Source: Chitinophaga lutea
GTDB lineage: Bacteria > Bacteroidota > Bacteroidia > Chitinophagales > Chitinophagaceae
Direction: 5' to 3'
DNA: 64,000 nucleotides
Assembly: GCF_003813775.1 (NCBI RefSeq)
Contig: NZ_RPDH01000001.1
Location: 1,426,001 to 1,490,000, forward strand
Shown here one piece after another: positions 8,915-19,500 of this stretch; position 1 is the first letter of the stretch, and every line of letters starts with the position of its first letter. Below the pieces are notes generated by a model that saw only the letters and a program-made list of their open reading frames with translations, searched no databases and was not told where the DNA came from. Both the position numbers and the translations under genes were made by a program.

Positions 8915-10054
8915 ATGCGCATAGGAATCGTATGCTATCCCACTTACGGGGGTAGCGGTGTGTTGGCGACGGAACTGGGAAAAGCACTGGCAGACAAGGG
9001 GCATATGGTGCATTTTATCACTTACCAGCAACCGGTGCGCCTCAATGCCTTTCACGCCAATATATATTATCACGAAGTACAGGTACCCACCTACCCGCTG
9101 TTTGATTTCCCGCCATACGAAAGCGCATTGAGCAGCACGATGGTGGATGTTATCCTGAATCAGAAACTGGACCTCCTGCATGTGCATTACGCCATCCCCC
9201 ATGCCTCTACCGCATACATGGCGCAGCAGATCGTAGCCAAGCAGGGCCGGTATATACCGTTCATCACGACATTGCACGGCACAGATATCACCCTCGTGGG
9301 CAAGGATAAAACCTATGCTCCCGTGGTGACCTTTTCCATCAATGAATCTGACGCGATTACCGCCGTTTCTGAAAACCTGCGGGAGGAAACCTTCAAGTAC
9401 TTCCCCATTGAAAAAGACATTTCGGTGATCTACAACTTTGTAGACACGGCGCGTTTCGCGCGCCGCGACCTGCCGCATTTCCGCAGGGCCATCGCACCCA
9501 ACAACGAAAAAATACTGCTGCACGTGTCGAACTTCCGGAAAGTGAAGCGCGTACCCGATGTAGTGAAAGTATTCAAGCAGGTGCGCGACGCCATGCCGGC
9601 GAAGCTGCTGCTGGTGGGCGACGGGCCGGACCGGCCGACGATCGAATGCCTGTGCCGCGACCTGGGCATCTGTGAAGATGTGCGGTTCGTGGGCAAACAG
9701 GAGCAGCTGGAAGACGTGATGTCGATCAGCGACTTGTTCGTACTGCCTTCGGAATATGAAAGTTTCGGTCTGGCCGCGCTGGAAGCCATGGCTTCGCAGG
9801 TGCCGGTCATCTCCTCCAATGCCGGGGGCCTTCCCGAAATCAACATCGATGGGGTCACCGGTTTCAGCAGCCCCGTGGGTGACGTAGACCAGATGGCCGC
9901 GCACGCCATCCGTGTGCTGGAAGACGAGAACCTGCTGGCCCGCCTCCGCAAAGGCGCACTGGAGCAGGCGGCCCGTTTCCACATCGACAATATCATCCCC
10001 CAGTACGAAGCGCTGTACGATGCCGTGCTGCAGCAGGCGCTGGTGAAGTCATAA
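8915..10054 (+). CDS. bshA: N-acetyl-alpha-D-glucosaminyl L-malate synthase (bacillithiol biosynthesis)
   Basis: A 379-residue GT4-family glycosyltransferase that joins GlcNAc from UDP-GlcNAc to L-malate, the first step of bacillithiol synthesis. Diagnostic features are MRIGIVCYPTYGGSGVLATELG at the start (Gly-rich acceptor loop), HVHYAIPHA near residue 80, LHGTDITLVG near residue 124, LLHVSNFRKVKR near residue 205, and the C-terminal PSEYESFGLAALEAM with the E-x7-E nucleotide-sugar motif near residue 280. Length is typical. It is monocistronic, with a near-consensus -7 (TACCTTAG at 8883) and a strong downstream terminator. No bshB or bshC is in the window. Confidence 0.94.
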   Translation: MRIGIVCYPTYGGSGVLATELGKALADKGHMVHFITYQQPVRLNAFHANIYYHEVQVPTYPLFDFPPYESALSSTMVDVILNQKLDLLHVHYAIPHASTAYMAQQIVAKQGRYIPFITTLHGTDITLVGKDKTYAPVVTFSINESDAITAVSENLREETFKYFPIEKDISVIYNFVDTARFARRDLPHFRRAIAPNNEKILLHVSNFRKVKRVPDVVKVFKQVRDAMPAKLLLVGDGPDRPTIECLCRDLGICEDVRFVGKQEQLEDVMSISDLFVLPSEYESFGLAALEAMASQVPVISSNAGGLPEINIDGVTGFSSPVGDVDQMAAHAIRVLEDENLLARLRKGALEQAARFHIDNIIPQYEALYDAVLQQALVKS

Positions 10055-10099
10055 ATCGTTCCCGCTACAAGTTGACATACGGTCTGCTTATTGCAGGAC

Positions 10100-10148
10100 A
10101 TCATAAAAAAGAGGGCTGCTTGTGTAAAGCAGCCCTCTTTTTTATGAT
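10100..10148. terminator. Perfect 22-bp inverted repeat terminator
   Basis: Arms 10100-10121 and 10127-10148 are perfectly complementary with a five-base loop; the core is GAGGGCTGCTT flanked by A6 and T6, so it can terminate bshA on the plus strand and the EnvC-like operon on the minus strand. Confidence 0.9.
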
Positions 10149-10158
10149 GATCTGTTGA

Positions 10159-11565
10159 CTATCGCAGTTTAATCCAGCTATTGGCGTTCTGCAGGGCGCC
10201 GCCCTTGTATACCTGTACTTCCACCACACCCATCGATTCGTCTTCGTTGGAACGCGCCGAGCCGATCACCTGGCCGGTCCTCACTTTGTCGCCGGGCCTT
10301 ACACTGGGGCTCTGAATGCCTACGTAGTTGGTAAAGTACTGGCCGTGTTTTACCATCACCACAAATCCTGCGCCGGGGATGGAGAACACTCTCGATACGG
10401 AGCCTTCAAAGATGGCCTTCACGGCGCCACCCTTGCGGGTGCCGAAGATGATACCGTCGTTTTCTTCCGTGATCCGCTCCATGTCCGCATTCTTCTGTTT
10501 GCCGAAATAACCCACGATCATACCGGATTCCACGGGCCAGGGGAGCCTGCCCCGGTTGGCTTCGAAGTTGTCCGACAGTGCGGCGGCTTCCGGCGACGCT
10601 TCCAGTACGTTCAGCACACGCGCCGGTTTTTCGGCTGCTACCGGCTCCGGCTCTTTCACCGGTGGTGGCGCAGGCGGCGGTGTGGCGGCGGCCGTCGGGT
10701 TATTTTTAGCTGCTTCCGCCGCGGCGGCTAAAGCACGTTTTCTTTCCTCTTCGCGGCGCTTGCGCTCTGCCTCGGCCGCGCGCTTCTTGGCGAGCGCTTC
10801 CGCTTCGGCTTTTTTGCGCGCGTCTTCTATTTCTTTACGGATGGCCAGGCGGATGGCATCCTGTACTTTCTTCTGGGCTTTTTTCTTCTGATCGATATCC
10901 TGCAGCAGTTCCTTTTCACGGCCTTTCAGCTTCGCCACCACTTCGTCCTTTTCTTTCCGGTCTTTCTCCAGCGTGGCCCTTTCCTCCTGCTCGGACTTCA
11001 GTGTGGTGGACCGCTTCATGCGCTGATCTTCCAGGTTCTTCACCTTGGCTTTCAGCTGCCCCTGGGTTTCAATGATATTGTCGGCCTGGCGCTTGCGGAA
11101 CTCGCGGTATTGTTTGAGATACTGATAACGGCGGATGGCTTCGTTGAAACTGTCGGCTGAAAACACGAAGTTGAGCATCGCGTAGGAGCTCCTGTTTTTA
11201 TAGGCTGCCACAATCAGCTGTGCATATTGCTGTTTGAGGGTATCGAGGTCCCGTTCCAGCGTTTTAACATCCCGCAGCGCGGAATTGATATCGCCGTTGA
11301 TGAAATTGATCTCTTCGTTGATATTGCGGATCATGCGGCTGCGCACGTCAATCTTGTTACGCAGGGCGCGTAACTGGCCCAGGCTCTCCTTGCTGGTCTT
11401 TTTCGTTTCACGGAGCAGGCTTTGCGCTTCCTCCATTTCCCTTTGCAGCTCCCGCTTCCTCCGTTCCAGTTCTTCCCGCGACGGCTGGTTCTGCGCCTGC
11501 AGCAAGGCGGGCAGCAGCATGAATGCCATCAGTAAAACAGGGATAAACTTTTTCAATTGCACCAT
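10159..11565 (-). CDS. EnvC-like murein hydrolase activator (coiled coil plus degenerate LytM domain)
   Basis: A 468-residue secreted protein with signal peptide ending LLPALLQAQ. Residues ~28-270 form a long Lys/Glu/Arg-rich coiled coil, then an Ala/Pro linker (about 285-320), then a C-terminal LytM/M23 domain from about residue 340 (GRLPWPVESGMIVGYFG). The zinc ligands of active M23 enzymes are missing: the H-x3-D position reads NDGIIFG, and the final HLHFE position reads VEVQVYK. This is the pattern of EnvC-type activators, which switch on cell-separation amidases rather than cut peptidoglycan themselves. It is the last gene of the ispF-dut-TPR-DUF4292 run, 60 bases after DUF4292. Confidence 0.88.
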   Translation of the reverse strand: MVQLKKFIPVLLMAFMLLPALLQAQNQPSREELERRKRELQREMEEAQSLLRETKKTSKESLGQLRALRNKIDVRSRMIRNINEEINFINGDINSALRDVKTLERDLDTLKQQYAQLIVAAYKNRSSYAMLNFVFSADSFNEAIRRYQYLKQYREFRKRQADNIIETQGQLKAKVKNLEDQRMKRSTTLKSEQEERATLEKDRKEKDEVVAKLKGREKELLQDIDQKKKAQKKVQDAIRLAIRKEIEDARKKAEAEALAKKRAAEAERKRREEERKRALAAAAEAAKNNPTAAATPPPAPPPVKEPEPVAAEKPARVLNVLEASPEAAALSDNFEANRGRLPWPVESGMIVGYFGKQKNADMERITEENDGIIFGTRKGGAVKAIFEGSVSRVFSIPGAGFVVMVKHGQYFTNYVGIQSPSVRPGDKVRTGQVIGSARSNEDESMGVVEVQVYKGGALQNANSWIKLR

Positions 11566-11625
11566 TTTTTATGTGAGTGATGATTTATAACGTTAAATAT
11601 ACAACGAAATTGCTACGAGCCCCAA

Positions 11626-12453
11626 TTACTCGCGCGTATACTTATCAGGTATGGGGAAGGGGAACGACTGGGGTTTGTTGAATTCCATCCGTTTGAAGTC
11701 GAGCGCCACCTTCACCACGTTTTTATCTTCCACGTAAATCTTGCGCTGGAAGGCGATCTTGCGGCCTTCCACCACCTTGTGGTCTCCGTAGGTAAGTTCC
11801 ATCACGCGGCTGTTGACGGCCGTACTGTCTTTGTCGGTCACCTTGCACTGCTGTATCACATAGTCGTCTGCAAACACATTGAACAGGCTCACGAGGGTGG
11901 GCTGCAGCGAAGCGAAAGAGATCACCGACTGGGTGGTCACGATGTTGGAAATGGAATCGGAGAGAAATACCGCGTTACCGACGATCAGGTCCTGCAGGGT
12001 ACGGAGGTCCATATTCAGTTTCAGCTTCTCCTGGCCTTCCTTCACGTTGCGCAGCATCACGGTGCCTTCGAGGCGGTTCACGATCTTGATGCTGTCTTTC
12101 GTTACCAGTATGCGCGCGCCTTCGATGTTGGCGGGGCCGGCCACCCGTATCCAGATGGCGCTGTCGTATTCCATGCGGATATTGACGCCCAGGTTGTTCA
12201 TCCGTTTACCTTTGTCATCGTCGTAGTCCATTTTCAGCTCCGCGGAAAAAGTTTTGAATTCGATGCGGTTGGCGCGCACTTTTTCGAGAATGTTCCGGGC
12301 CAGGGCGTGCTCTTTTTCCCTGCTCAGGGAGTCGATATTGCGGGCAGTAGTATCTGATGGGAAAGTGGCCCGGGTGATTTTAGTAGCCCGGCACGAAAAC
12401 AATACGAGGCTGAATAAACATGCAACAATCTGTAGTACTGCTTTTTGCTTCAT
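11626..12453 (-). CDS. DUF4292 family lipoprotein
   Basis: A 275-residue protein with a lipoprotein signal peptide (MKQKAVLQIVACLFSLVLFSC, lipobox LFSC). The start at 12453 is chosen because it gives a standard signal peptide; an in-frame codon at 12483 would add ten residues before it. The mature part alternates beta-rich segments (EFKTFSAELKMDYDDDKGKR, IWIRVAGPANIEGARILVTKDS) as in DUF4292, a LolA/LolB-like fold family in Bacteroidota. It lies between the TPR lipoprotein (42 bases upstream) and the EnvC-like activator, suggesting an envelope role. Specific function unknown. Confidence 0.83.
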   Translation of the reverse strand: MKQKAVLQIVACLFSLVLFSCRATKITRATFPSDTTARNIDSLSREKEHALARNILEKVRANRIEFKTFSAELKMDYDDDKGKRMNNLGVNIRMEYDSAIWIRVAGPANIEGARILVTKDSIKIVNRLEGTVMLRNVKEGQEKLKLNMDLRTLQDLIVGNAVFLSDSISNIVTTQSVISFASLQPTLVSLFNVFADDYVIQQCKVTDKDSTAVNSRVMELTYGDHKVVEGRKIAFQRKIYVEDKNVVKVALDFKRMEFNKPQSFPFPIPDKYTRE

Positions 12454-12495
12454 TGTTAGAATAGTATTTTCAGGTACCGTCATGGCCGTTACCGG

Positions 12496-14247
12496 TCAGC
12501 GGTCCACGCTTTTGATATAACGCTTCTCTGCTATTTTCCTGGCCAGCCCCTGCGAATTGGCTCCCCTGGCTTTGGCCAGCTGCCAGAACTCCACGGCTCT
12601 GTCCTTTTCGTTGAGGTTGAAGAGGATGTCGCCGTAATGTTCGAGCACGTCAGGGTCCTGCCGCGCTTCGGGATACTGCATGGCTTTTTCTATCCAGGTT
12701 TTGGCCAGCTCGTATTTGCCCAGCCTGAACAGTATCCAGGCGTAGGTGTCCATATAGGTCGGGCTCTCCGGCTTCAGCTCCAACGAGCGGCGGCTGAGCT
12801 GCTCGGCTTTTTCCAGTTTATCGCCCCGTACGGACAAGTAATAGCTGTAATTATTCATCACGATATGGTCTTTCGGGCGCAGGTTCAGCACCATGTCATA
12901 ACTGCTGTCGCTGCGCGCGTGCAGGCCGCTGGCGTGGTAGGCATCGCCCAGCAGCGCATATACGTCGGCCACAAAACGCTTTTCGCCGCCGATGGTGAGG
13001 GCGGTGTTGAGCGAATGAATCGTGGCATCATATTTTTGTTTGAAGTAATTGGCCAGGCCGTTGAAATAGAACCCCATGAACTCTTTCGGGAACTGCTGTA
13101 TCACGTGTGTGCTCACCCGCAGCAGGGAATCGGTCTGCTCGGTGCGCGAATACATCCACATGAGCTGGTACCAAACGCTGAAGCGCGTGGAGTCCAGCGA
13201 GATGGCCTTGCGGTAGTTCACCAGCGCACTGTCCGGCATATTCCCCTGCGAGAACATGTCTGCCCGGAGGGCATACGCTTTGGCGTCGTTGGGATGGGAT
13301 TCCACGATGAGGCCGGTCAGCAGCAATCCTTCGTCGCGTTTGGTGGAGTCCGTTTCCAGCATCTGCAGGTAAGGGTATACGAACGATATCTTTTCGTCGA
13401 TGTTGTATTCCTTGTTCTGGAATGCTTTGATGAGATAGGCCCTGTACTGCGGTTCGTTGCCGTTGCGCTTTTCAAAATTCGCCTTGGCGATGAGCGCGCG
13501 GGGGTGGTACGGGTCTATCTGCAGGATGGTGTCGTAGGCGGCTTTTGCTTCCGGGATACGGTCCACCGACTCATAAATTTCCGCCAGCAGGCCCCAGTAG
13601 CGCAGTTCGCCCGGTTCCAGGCGGATGAGCTTGCGGATCTCGTCCGCCGCTTTATCGACCATTTCGAGCCGCATGAAAATGCGCTGTTTCTGGAATACGA
13701 GGTCTTCCACCACGCCCACGCGGGTTTCGAGCGTATCGAACACCTGCAATGCTTCGGAGTAGTGGCGGCCTTTGGAAAGCGACATGCCTTTATTGAAGAG
13801 CAGGTCATCGTCCTGCGGGTTCTGGCGGTGGAGCTGGTCGTATACGACGGCCGCACTGTCGAACAGTTCGTTCATCGTATAGGCGTCCGCCAGCGCCATG
13901 CGGAACCATTTATTGGAAGAGTCCAGCTGAACGGCGCGGCGTGCGAAGCCGAGGGAGTACGACGGGTTGCGCACTTCCATAAACAGCCTGCTCAGTTCGT
14001 AGTAAACGGTCGGGTTGGTGCGGTTGAGGCGGATGTAGTCCGAATACTGGGTAATGGCTGTTTTGTAATCCCCTAACATTTTGGAGCGCTGGGCGGCAAA
14101 AAACAGGCTGTCTGCCCGTTGCGTCAGCACCTGCTGCTGCACGCCGGCCGGCAACGGGGCCGGCACGGAGGCTACCTTTCGGTTGCTTCCACAGCCTGCG
14201 GCCGCGAGGGCTGCAGCAAATGTTATAACGATTACGGTTAAACGCAT
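12496..14247 (-). CDS. Tetratricopeptide repeat lipoprotein
   Basis: A 583-residue protein beginning MRLTVIVITFAAALAAAGCGS, a lipoprotein signal with lipobox AAGC. The remainder is a string of TPR-like helical pairs, for example GDYKTAITQYSDYIRLNRTNP, GRHYSEALQVFDTLE, DRIPEAKAAYDTILQIDPYHP and LRPKDHIVMNNYSYYLSVRG. Such lipoproteins are scaffolds for envelope complexes. It starts two bases after the dut stop codon, so it is translationally coupled to dut, and precedes DUF4292. The exact partner is unknown. Confidence 0.88.
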   Translation of the reverse strand: MRLTVIVITFAAALAAAGCGSNRKVASVPAPLPAGVQQQVLTQRADSLFFAAQRSKMLGDYKTAITQYSDYIRLNRTNPTVYYELSRLFMEVRNPSYSLGFARRAVQLDSSNKWFRMALADAYTMNELFDSAAVVYDQLHRQNPQDDDLLFNKGMSLSKGRHYSEALQVFDTLETRVGVVEDLVFQKQRIFMRLEMVDKAADEIRKLIRLEPGELRYWGLLAEIYESVDRIPEAKAAYDTILQIDPYHPRALIAKANFEKRNGNEPQYRAYLIKAFQNKEYNIDEKISFVYPYLQMLETDSTKRDEGLLLTGLIVESHPNDAKAYALRADMFSQGNMPDSALVNYRKAISLDSTRFSVWYQLMWMYSRTEQTDSLLRVSTHVIQQFPKEFMGFYFNGLANYFKQKYDATIHSLNTALTIGGEKRFVADVYALLGDAYHASGLHARSDSSYDMVLNLRPKDHIVMNNYSYYLSVRGDKLEKAEQLSRRSLELKPESPTYMDTYAWILFRLGKYELAKTWIEKAMQYPEARQDPDVLEHYGDILFNLNEKDRAVEFWQLAKARGANSQGLARKIAEKRYIKSVDR

Positions 14248-14249
14248 AC

Positions 14250-14693
14250 TCAGGATTTTCCGGTATGGCCGAAACCGCCGGTTCCCCGTTCGGTGTCGGT
14301 CAGTTCGAGCACTTCCGCCAGCGTGGCCTGCACAAAAGGCGCGATCACCATTTGGGCGATGCGGTCGCCATGCTGGATGGTCTGCGGCTCGTTCGACAAA
14401 TTGATCAGAATGATTTTAATCTCTCCCCTGTAATCAGCATCTATCGTGCCGGGTGTATTCAGCAGGGTGAGGCCCTGTTTGATGGCCAGGCCGCTGCGGG
14501 GGCGCACCTGCGCTTCAAAACCCGACGGCAGTTCCATAAAAAGGCCGGTAGGCACCAGGGTGCGCTCCAGCGGTTGCAGGGTGAGCGGCGCGGCCAGATG
14601 GGCGCGCAAATCCATGCCTGCGGCATCAGCCGTGGCGTAAGACGGTAACGGATTATCCGAACGGTTAATGATCTTTACTTGTATATCAGCCAT
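14250..14693 (-). CDS. dut: dUTP diphosphatase
   Basis: A 147-residue trimeric dUTPase that hydrolyses dUTP to dUMP and pyrophosphate, keeping uracil out of DNA. All five family motifs are visible: [20 protein letters not shown], the catalytic [20 protein letters not shown], and the C-terminal P-loop-like [12 protein letters not shown]. Length is normal. It lies 30 bases after ispF and two bases before the TPR lipoprotein gene, in the same minus-strand operon. Confidence 0.97.
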   Translation of the reverse strand: MADIQVKIINRSDNPLPSYATADAAGMDLRAHLAAPLTLQPLERTLVPTGLFMELPSGFEAQVRPRSGLAIKQGLTLLNTPGTIDADYRGEIKIILINLSNEPQTIQHGDRIAQMVIAPFVQATLAEVLELTDTERGTGGFGHTGKS

Positions 14694-14723
14694 TTGAACA
14701 AAGGTAAACAGTTAAAAATAAAC

Positions 14724-15206
14724 CTACTGCTTTTCCAGCAATACGGTGGCATATGCCACAACGCCCTCTTCACGGCCCACAAAACCCAGTTTTTCGGTAG
14801 TGGTGGCTTTGACGGACACTTCTTCCACCGTAACGCCCAGCAGGCGTGCAATGGTTTCCTGCATCTGCGGCACATAAGGTTTGATTTTCGGCGCCTGCAG
14901 GCAAAGCGATGAGTCCACATTCACCACACTGTAGCCTTTTTCCCCGATCAGCTCACGGCAGCGCGCCAGCAGAATCTTGCTGTCGATGTTTTTATACGCC
15001 TGGTCGGTATCCGGGAAATGAACGCCGATATCGCCCAAACCCACCGCGCCCAGCATGGCATCGCAAATGGCATGCAGCAGCACGTCTGCGTCACTGTGGC
15101 CCAAAGCGCCCTTGTGATGCGGCACCAGCACACCACCCAGCCAAAAATCCCTTTCCGGTACCAATTGGTGAAAATCCACCCCTAATCCAATCCTGAGTTT
15201 GCTCAT
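14724..15206 (-). CDS. ispF: 2-C-methyl-D-erythritol 2,4-cyclodiphosphate synthase
   Basis: A 160-residue enzyme of the MEP isoprenoid pathway, forming the cyclic diphosphate from CDP-methylerythritol phosphate. Zinc ligands are seen in GLGVDFHQL (Asp11 and His13) and in the GHSDADVLLHAICDAMLGA block; DIGVHFPDTD and the C-terminal VSVKATTTEKLGFVGREEGV segment are also characteristic. It heads the ispF-dut-TPR-DUF4292-EnvC operon. A terminator hairpin lies just upstream (15238-15269), separating it from porV. Confidence 0.97.
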   Translation of the reverse strand: MSKLRIGLGVDFHQLVPERDFWLGGVLVPHHKGALGHSDADVLLHAICDAMLGAVGLGDIGVHFPDTDQAYKNIDSKILLARCRELIGEKGYSVVNVDSSLCLQAPKIKPYVPQMQETIARLLGVTVEEVSVKATTTEKLGFVGREEGVVAYATVLLEKQ

Positions 15207-15237
15207 AGTCGCTCAATATATTACGGTCTGTTAAAAT

Positions 15238-15269
15238 AATAAATCCTCCAGTGGCACGGAGGATTTATT
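15238..15269 (-). terminator. Hairpin after porV
   Basis: A perfect 12-bp inverted repeat, AATAAATCCTCC (15238-15249) and GGAGGATTTATT (15258-15269), with an eight-base loop, lies between the porV stop codon and ispF; on the minus strand it runs into ATTATTTTA. Confidence 0.65.
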
Positions 15270-15302
15270 CATTGCTAGAATTATTATGGCAAAGATACTG
15301 TA

Positions 15303-16466
15303 CTATTCTTCATTCCCCGACAAATCGAACGACAGGGTAAACCGCAGGGTGTTCGACAGCGGGTTGCGCTGTATGCCAGTTCCGGAGGGCACCAGATAAG
15401 AAAAGTTGAGGCCGAAAATATTGTATTTCACGCCCAGGCCGGCCGTAAAGTAACGGCGGTTGCCTTTTGTTTTGTGCTCGTTGTAATACCCCGCACGCAC
15501 GGCAAACTGGTCGTTATACCAGTATTCGCCGCCGAAGGAATACATCAGCTCATGCAGCTCTTCCTTGAACCCGCCCGGCGCATCGCCGAAAGAGGTGAAC
15601 ATGCCTTCGAGCATGCTTTTGTCGGGATAAGTGCTGTCTGCGCGCGGCGTAGGCACGAGCAGTTTATTCACGTCGAGCGAAAAGGTCACTTTGTTGTATT
15701 CGTCGATGCCGATGGTATAAGATGTGCCCAAACCGAGGTTGGTGGGAAGGAAATCTTTCTGTGCGGATTGCGTATAGGAGATACGGTTACCGATGTTGGT
15801 AACGGCGAAACCGAAGCTCCAGTTGTTCATCACCCCGTTATCCTTCTCGAAATCCTTGGTGTAAAAACCGGAGAGATCCGCCGCCACGGCGCGTCCGGGA
15901 CGTATGGTCTGCTGATCGGGCGTTACGCCGGAAGCCAGGCTGGAGTGAATATAGCGGAGCGCCACACCCAGCGACCAGTTGTCGCTCAGCTTGCGGGCAT
16001 ACCCTGCATCGATGGCGAACTCGCGCGGGCGGAAGGTGCCGTTGGAAGCGCCGCCCATGTCCACAAAATCGATGTCGCCCAGTGAAAAATAACGAAGCGA
16101 GCCACCGATGGCCTGCAGTTCGTCGAGCTGGGTATAGCCGGCCAGTTGCGCCAGGAACACATCGTTCACGAGCTCTTTCAGCCAGGGCGTATATGTTACG
16201 GCTACCGCCGATTTTTTTGGAGCGAAAGGTAATTTGGAAAGGTTCCAGTAAACGGAATTGGCGTCAGGTGAAATGGCAAGCCCTGCATCACCCATGGCGC
16301 CGCTTCTGGCGTCAGGCGATATGCGGAGAAAAGGTACGGCTGTATTGATTGTGTTGATACGTCCATCTAGCTCATTCCTTGTCGGTGGGTCTTGTTGGGC
16401 AGAAACACGCTGGCTGAGGAATAGGGCAGATACGCAAATAACAGCTGTCGTAATCCTTGAAAACAT
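15303..16466 (-). CDS. porV: Type IX secretion outer-membrane protein PorV (LptO)
   Basis: A 387-residue FadL-like outer-membrane barrel with signal peptide MFSRITTAVICVSALFLSQRVSAQ. PorV carries T9SS cargo from the SprA/Sov translocon to the PorU sortase. The family signature follows the signal: NTAVPFLRISPDARSGAMGD, then AISPDANSVYWNLSKLPFAP, and a C-terminal RAGYYNEHKTKGNRRYFTAGLGVKY and LRFTLSF ending. It is directly downstream of porU (118 bases), the same order as in other Bacteroidota, and has its own candidate promoter in the gap. Confidence 0.94.
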   Translation of the reverse strand: MFSRITTAVICVSALFLSQRVSAQQDPPTRNELDGRINTINTAVPFLRISPDARSGAMGDAGLAISPDANSVYWNLSKLPFAPKKSAVAVTYTPWLKELVNDVFLAQLAGYTQLDELQAIGGSLRYFSLGDIDFVDMGGASNGTFRPREFAIDAGYARKLSDNWSLGVALRYIHSSLASGVTPDQQTIRPGRAVAADLSGFYTKDFEKDNGVMNNWSFGFAVTNIGNRISYTQSAQKDFLPTNLGLGTSYTIGIDEYNKVTFSLDVNKLLVPTPRADSTYPDKSMLEGMFTSFGDAPGGFKEELHELMYSFGGEYWYNDQFAVRAGYYNEHKTKGNRRYFTAGLGVKYNIFGLNFSYLVPSGTGIQRNPLSNTLRFTLSFDLSGNEE

Positions 16467-16556
16467 GCAAAATTTATTTAATGGCTAAATGTAAAAATAA
16501 TGTCTAAATTATGAATTACAAGTGAAGGGGCGCAAAAACACATCATAATTACATTT

Positions 16557-16590
16557 CAAATTTACACATTCCTTAATATATAAATTACAA
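16557..16590 (-). promoter_or_regulatory. Candidate porV promoter
   Basis: On the minus strand, TAAATTTG (complement of 16557-16564) matches the -7 consensus TAnnTTTG, about 90 bases before the porV ATG. A possible TTG (complement of 16588-16590) is 23 bases upstream, slightly further than usual. Confidence 0.35.
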
Positions 16591-19500
16591 TAATATTAAT
16601 TTACCGCCAAACACTTTTTCCCTTCCTGTGCTCCTTACTACAAACTGATAAAAGTAGATGCCAGGGGTCAATCTTGCTCCCGAATCGTTTGTTCCGTTCC
16701 ACGGAATGCCAGAATAACGGCCGTTTGTCGTGTTTATTGTGTTTCTGATGGTTGCCACCTGTTTCCCGGCGGATGTAAAGATACGTATAAGCACATCAAG
16801 ATCAGCGTTTTGCTGGTTGTGATTGAACACAAAACGGGTCTGGTGGCGCATCGGGTTGGGGTAATTATATACATTTTCCACTGCCAGCAAGGATTTGGGG
16901 ACAACGGTAAACGATATGTTAATGGTCGAAGAATTATTGAAGCTATCCCAGGCCCGGATGGTGAGGGAATGCTTTCCCGGAGCGAGGCCGGCCAGGGGGA
17001 AAACGACGCGTCCTTCCCGGAAGTTTCCGGGCGTGGTGATATAGAATTCGTTCATGTTATAGAACTGCGTACTGTCGTCGAGAACGGCCACAATATCGTG
17101 CCCGATGCCGTTGCCGGTGGCGTTGATACCGTTTTCGTCCTGTAGCAGCACGAGCAGCAGCGGATCTTCGGCCGTTACGCCCCCGTCGCGGAACGATTCG
17201 TGGTTCATCCAGGCTTTGATGACCGGGCCCTGATTATCTGCCGGAACGCCTGTTGCCGTGCCCGTTACGGCGAGGTTGGCATAGGTGCCGCCACCGTCTT
17301 CGGTATCGTTATGGGTGTAATAACTGATCTTCCCTTTACCGCCGATAGCGGCAATATCTTTGGGCACTACGAACGTGAAGCGGAACCGCCCGTTCTGCAC
17401 CGCCTGTGTGCCGCGGAACAGCGCCCTGTCCTGCTGCTGGTAATCCACTGCCGCGCTGCCGGGGTCATTACCCAAAGTACGGCGGGTAACGGGTTTGTCG
17501 AACACGGTAATATCCAGCGTCCCGTTGTAGCCCGTCCGGATGTTGCCCGTTGCATCACGCACGCTGCCCGCGATGGTGTAACGGCCGAGGGCTTTCAGGG
17601 TGTCGGCCGTACCGGCCGCTACGCCGTTGACGGAATCGGTGTACACCCGCCACCTGGGGAAGGCGAGCGACAGCGCCGGGTCGCCCAGCAGCTGGAATTT
17701 GCGGTTATTCACCACATCCCCCAAGCCGGCATAAGTTTCATTTTTGGCCAGCATCGCGCCTTCGCCGAGCGTAGGCATTTGGCCGCCGGCCCGCGGCTGG
17801 AAGGCGAGCCTGAAATAGTTGGCGTTCATCACGAGATTGGAAGAGGCGAACACTGCGCGGGTAGTGGTCATGAGCGCAATGGCGCCGCCTCTTTCGCGGG
17901 TGAGGAGCTTTTCGCCCAGGGAATGGAACTGCGGATTGTCGAACGGTGCGAAATCGCAGGTGGCCGTGACCAGCAAAGGCAGGCGGTTGGCGTTGTTCCA
18001 GGCATCCGGGGAGGTATCGTCTAGCACCGCTTCTTCCGCAAGCCGGGTGAAGCTGCCGTGGCCGTTGTAATTCCATACCAGCGTACCGTTGAACATTTTC
18101 CGGTTGATGGCATCGTTCACCGCGGGATAGCGGCTGCCGGAAGCGCCGGATACCTGCGGGAACGCATCCAGGTAGAGTTTCGTAACGTTGAAACCGGGCT
18201 GCTCCTGCTCGATGATGCGGTTGACTTTTTCCGCATCATTGAAGTGGAGGTTGCCATCTTCATCGTCGGCCGTGAAGGTCATTTCATTGCGCCAGGCGCC
18301 GAAACTTTCGGGCGACTGGTACCGCTTGATCTTGTTCACCACAGCGGCCGCTTCCGCCGCGTTCCGCACGGGCAACCGGCCGATCGCCACATCCAGCAGC
18401 GGGTTTCCCCCGATGTGATCGTTATCGCCCAGGAAACCGAAATAATCGTCGGTCATATAGGTATTGATGCCGTGCAGCGAGGCTGGGCTCTGCCAGGTAG
18501 GCACCATGTTGGACGCGTCTTTATACATGAAACTGGCCCGGCCGAACAACAGCAGGTAACGCAGACCGTTGCGGTCGTACTGCATCTTTACAAAATCACG
18601 CAGGGCCGTGGGATCCGGTGAGCCGGACGCAAATTCGTTGTAGATATCTTCCACCGTTACCACCACCGCATCGAGCTGCCGGCTGCGGTGCCAGCCGGCG
18701 AGGCGTTCCGCTTCGGCTTTCAGGGCCGCAGGGGCGATCACCAGCATGCCACTCACGTTCACACCATGCAGGTTCTGGTTAGCCACGGCGCTTACGAACT
18801 GCGGTTTGGGGGTAGCATCCGGGTTGAAGGCCACATATTCCCGCAGTATGCCGCAGTCGCCGTTAAAACGGAGCGTGCTCCCGCTCAGTTGTGTTTGCTG
18901 CCGCAGTGGCTGCAGGGGATTGGAGACATCCCACACCTGCGTTTGGGCCCCGGCGTTAGCCAGCACAAAAGTGGAAGCGCCCGCACAGCGGCTGTCGCGG
19001 AAAAGCAGGGTGCCAGACGCCGGCAACACCAGCGGGCTGCGCCCCTGTATCTCAAGGTAATCAAGCCAGCCGCGGGCGGCGGCATTGCCCTGGTACCGCA
19101 ACGATACCGTGCCGCCGCCGGTATAGGGAAAATATCCTTCCACCGCCGTGGCATACTGGTCGAAAATATTGCCGCTCACCGGCAGCGGCGCAAAGCGCTG
19201 GCCCGCCAGTTCGAACTGGGAGCCGCCGGTGCTGCGGGCTACGGCGCGGAACCGTATATGCATCTCCGTCAGGCCCGCTGCGGGTGTTGATAAAGTAAAG
19301 GAGCGTTCGGGCTGGGGGGCGTTCAGTTCTTCCCCGAACCATTCTTTCCCGCTGGATAAAATATTGTAAAGGTCTTTTTCATGGAAGGCCCTGTAATCGT
19401 AAGTGGTGACGGCCGTACCGGAGATGCCGGCCGGCGCCTCGCCTACCCGCAGGCTGCCCGGTTTTAACTGCAGGAAATAACAGATCGAATCCGCATACAA

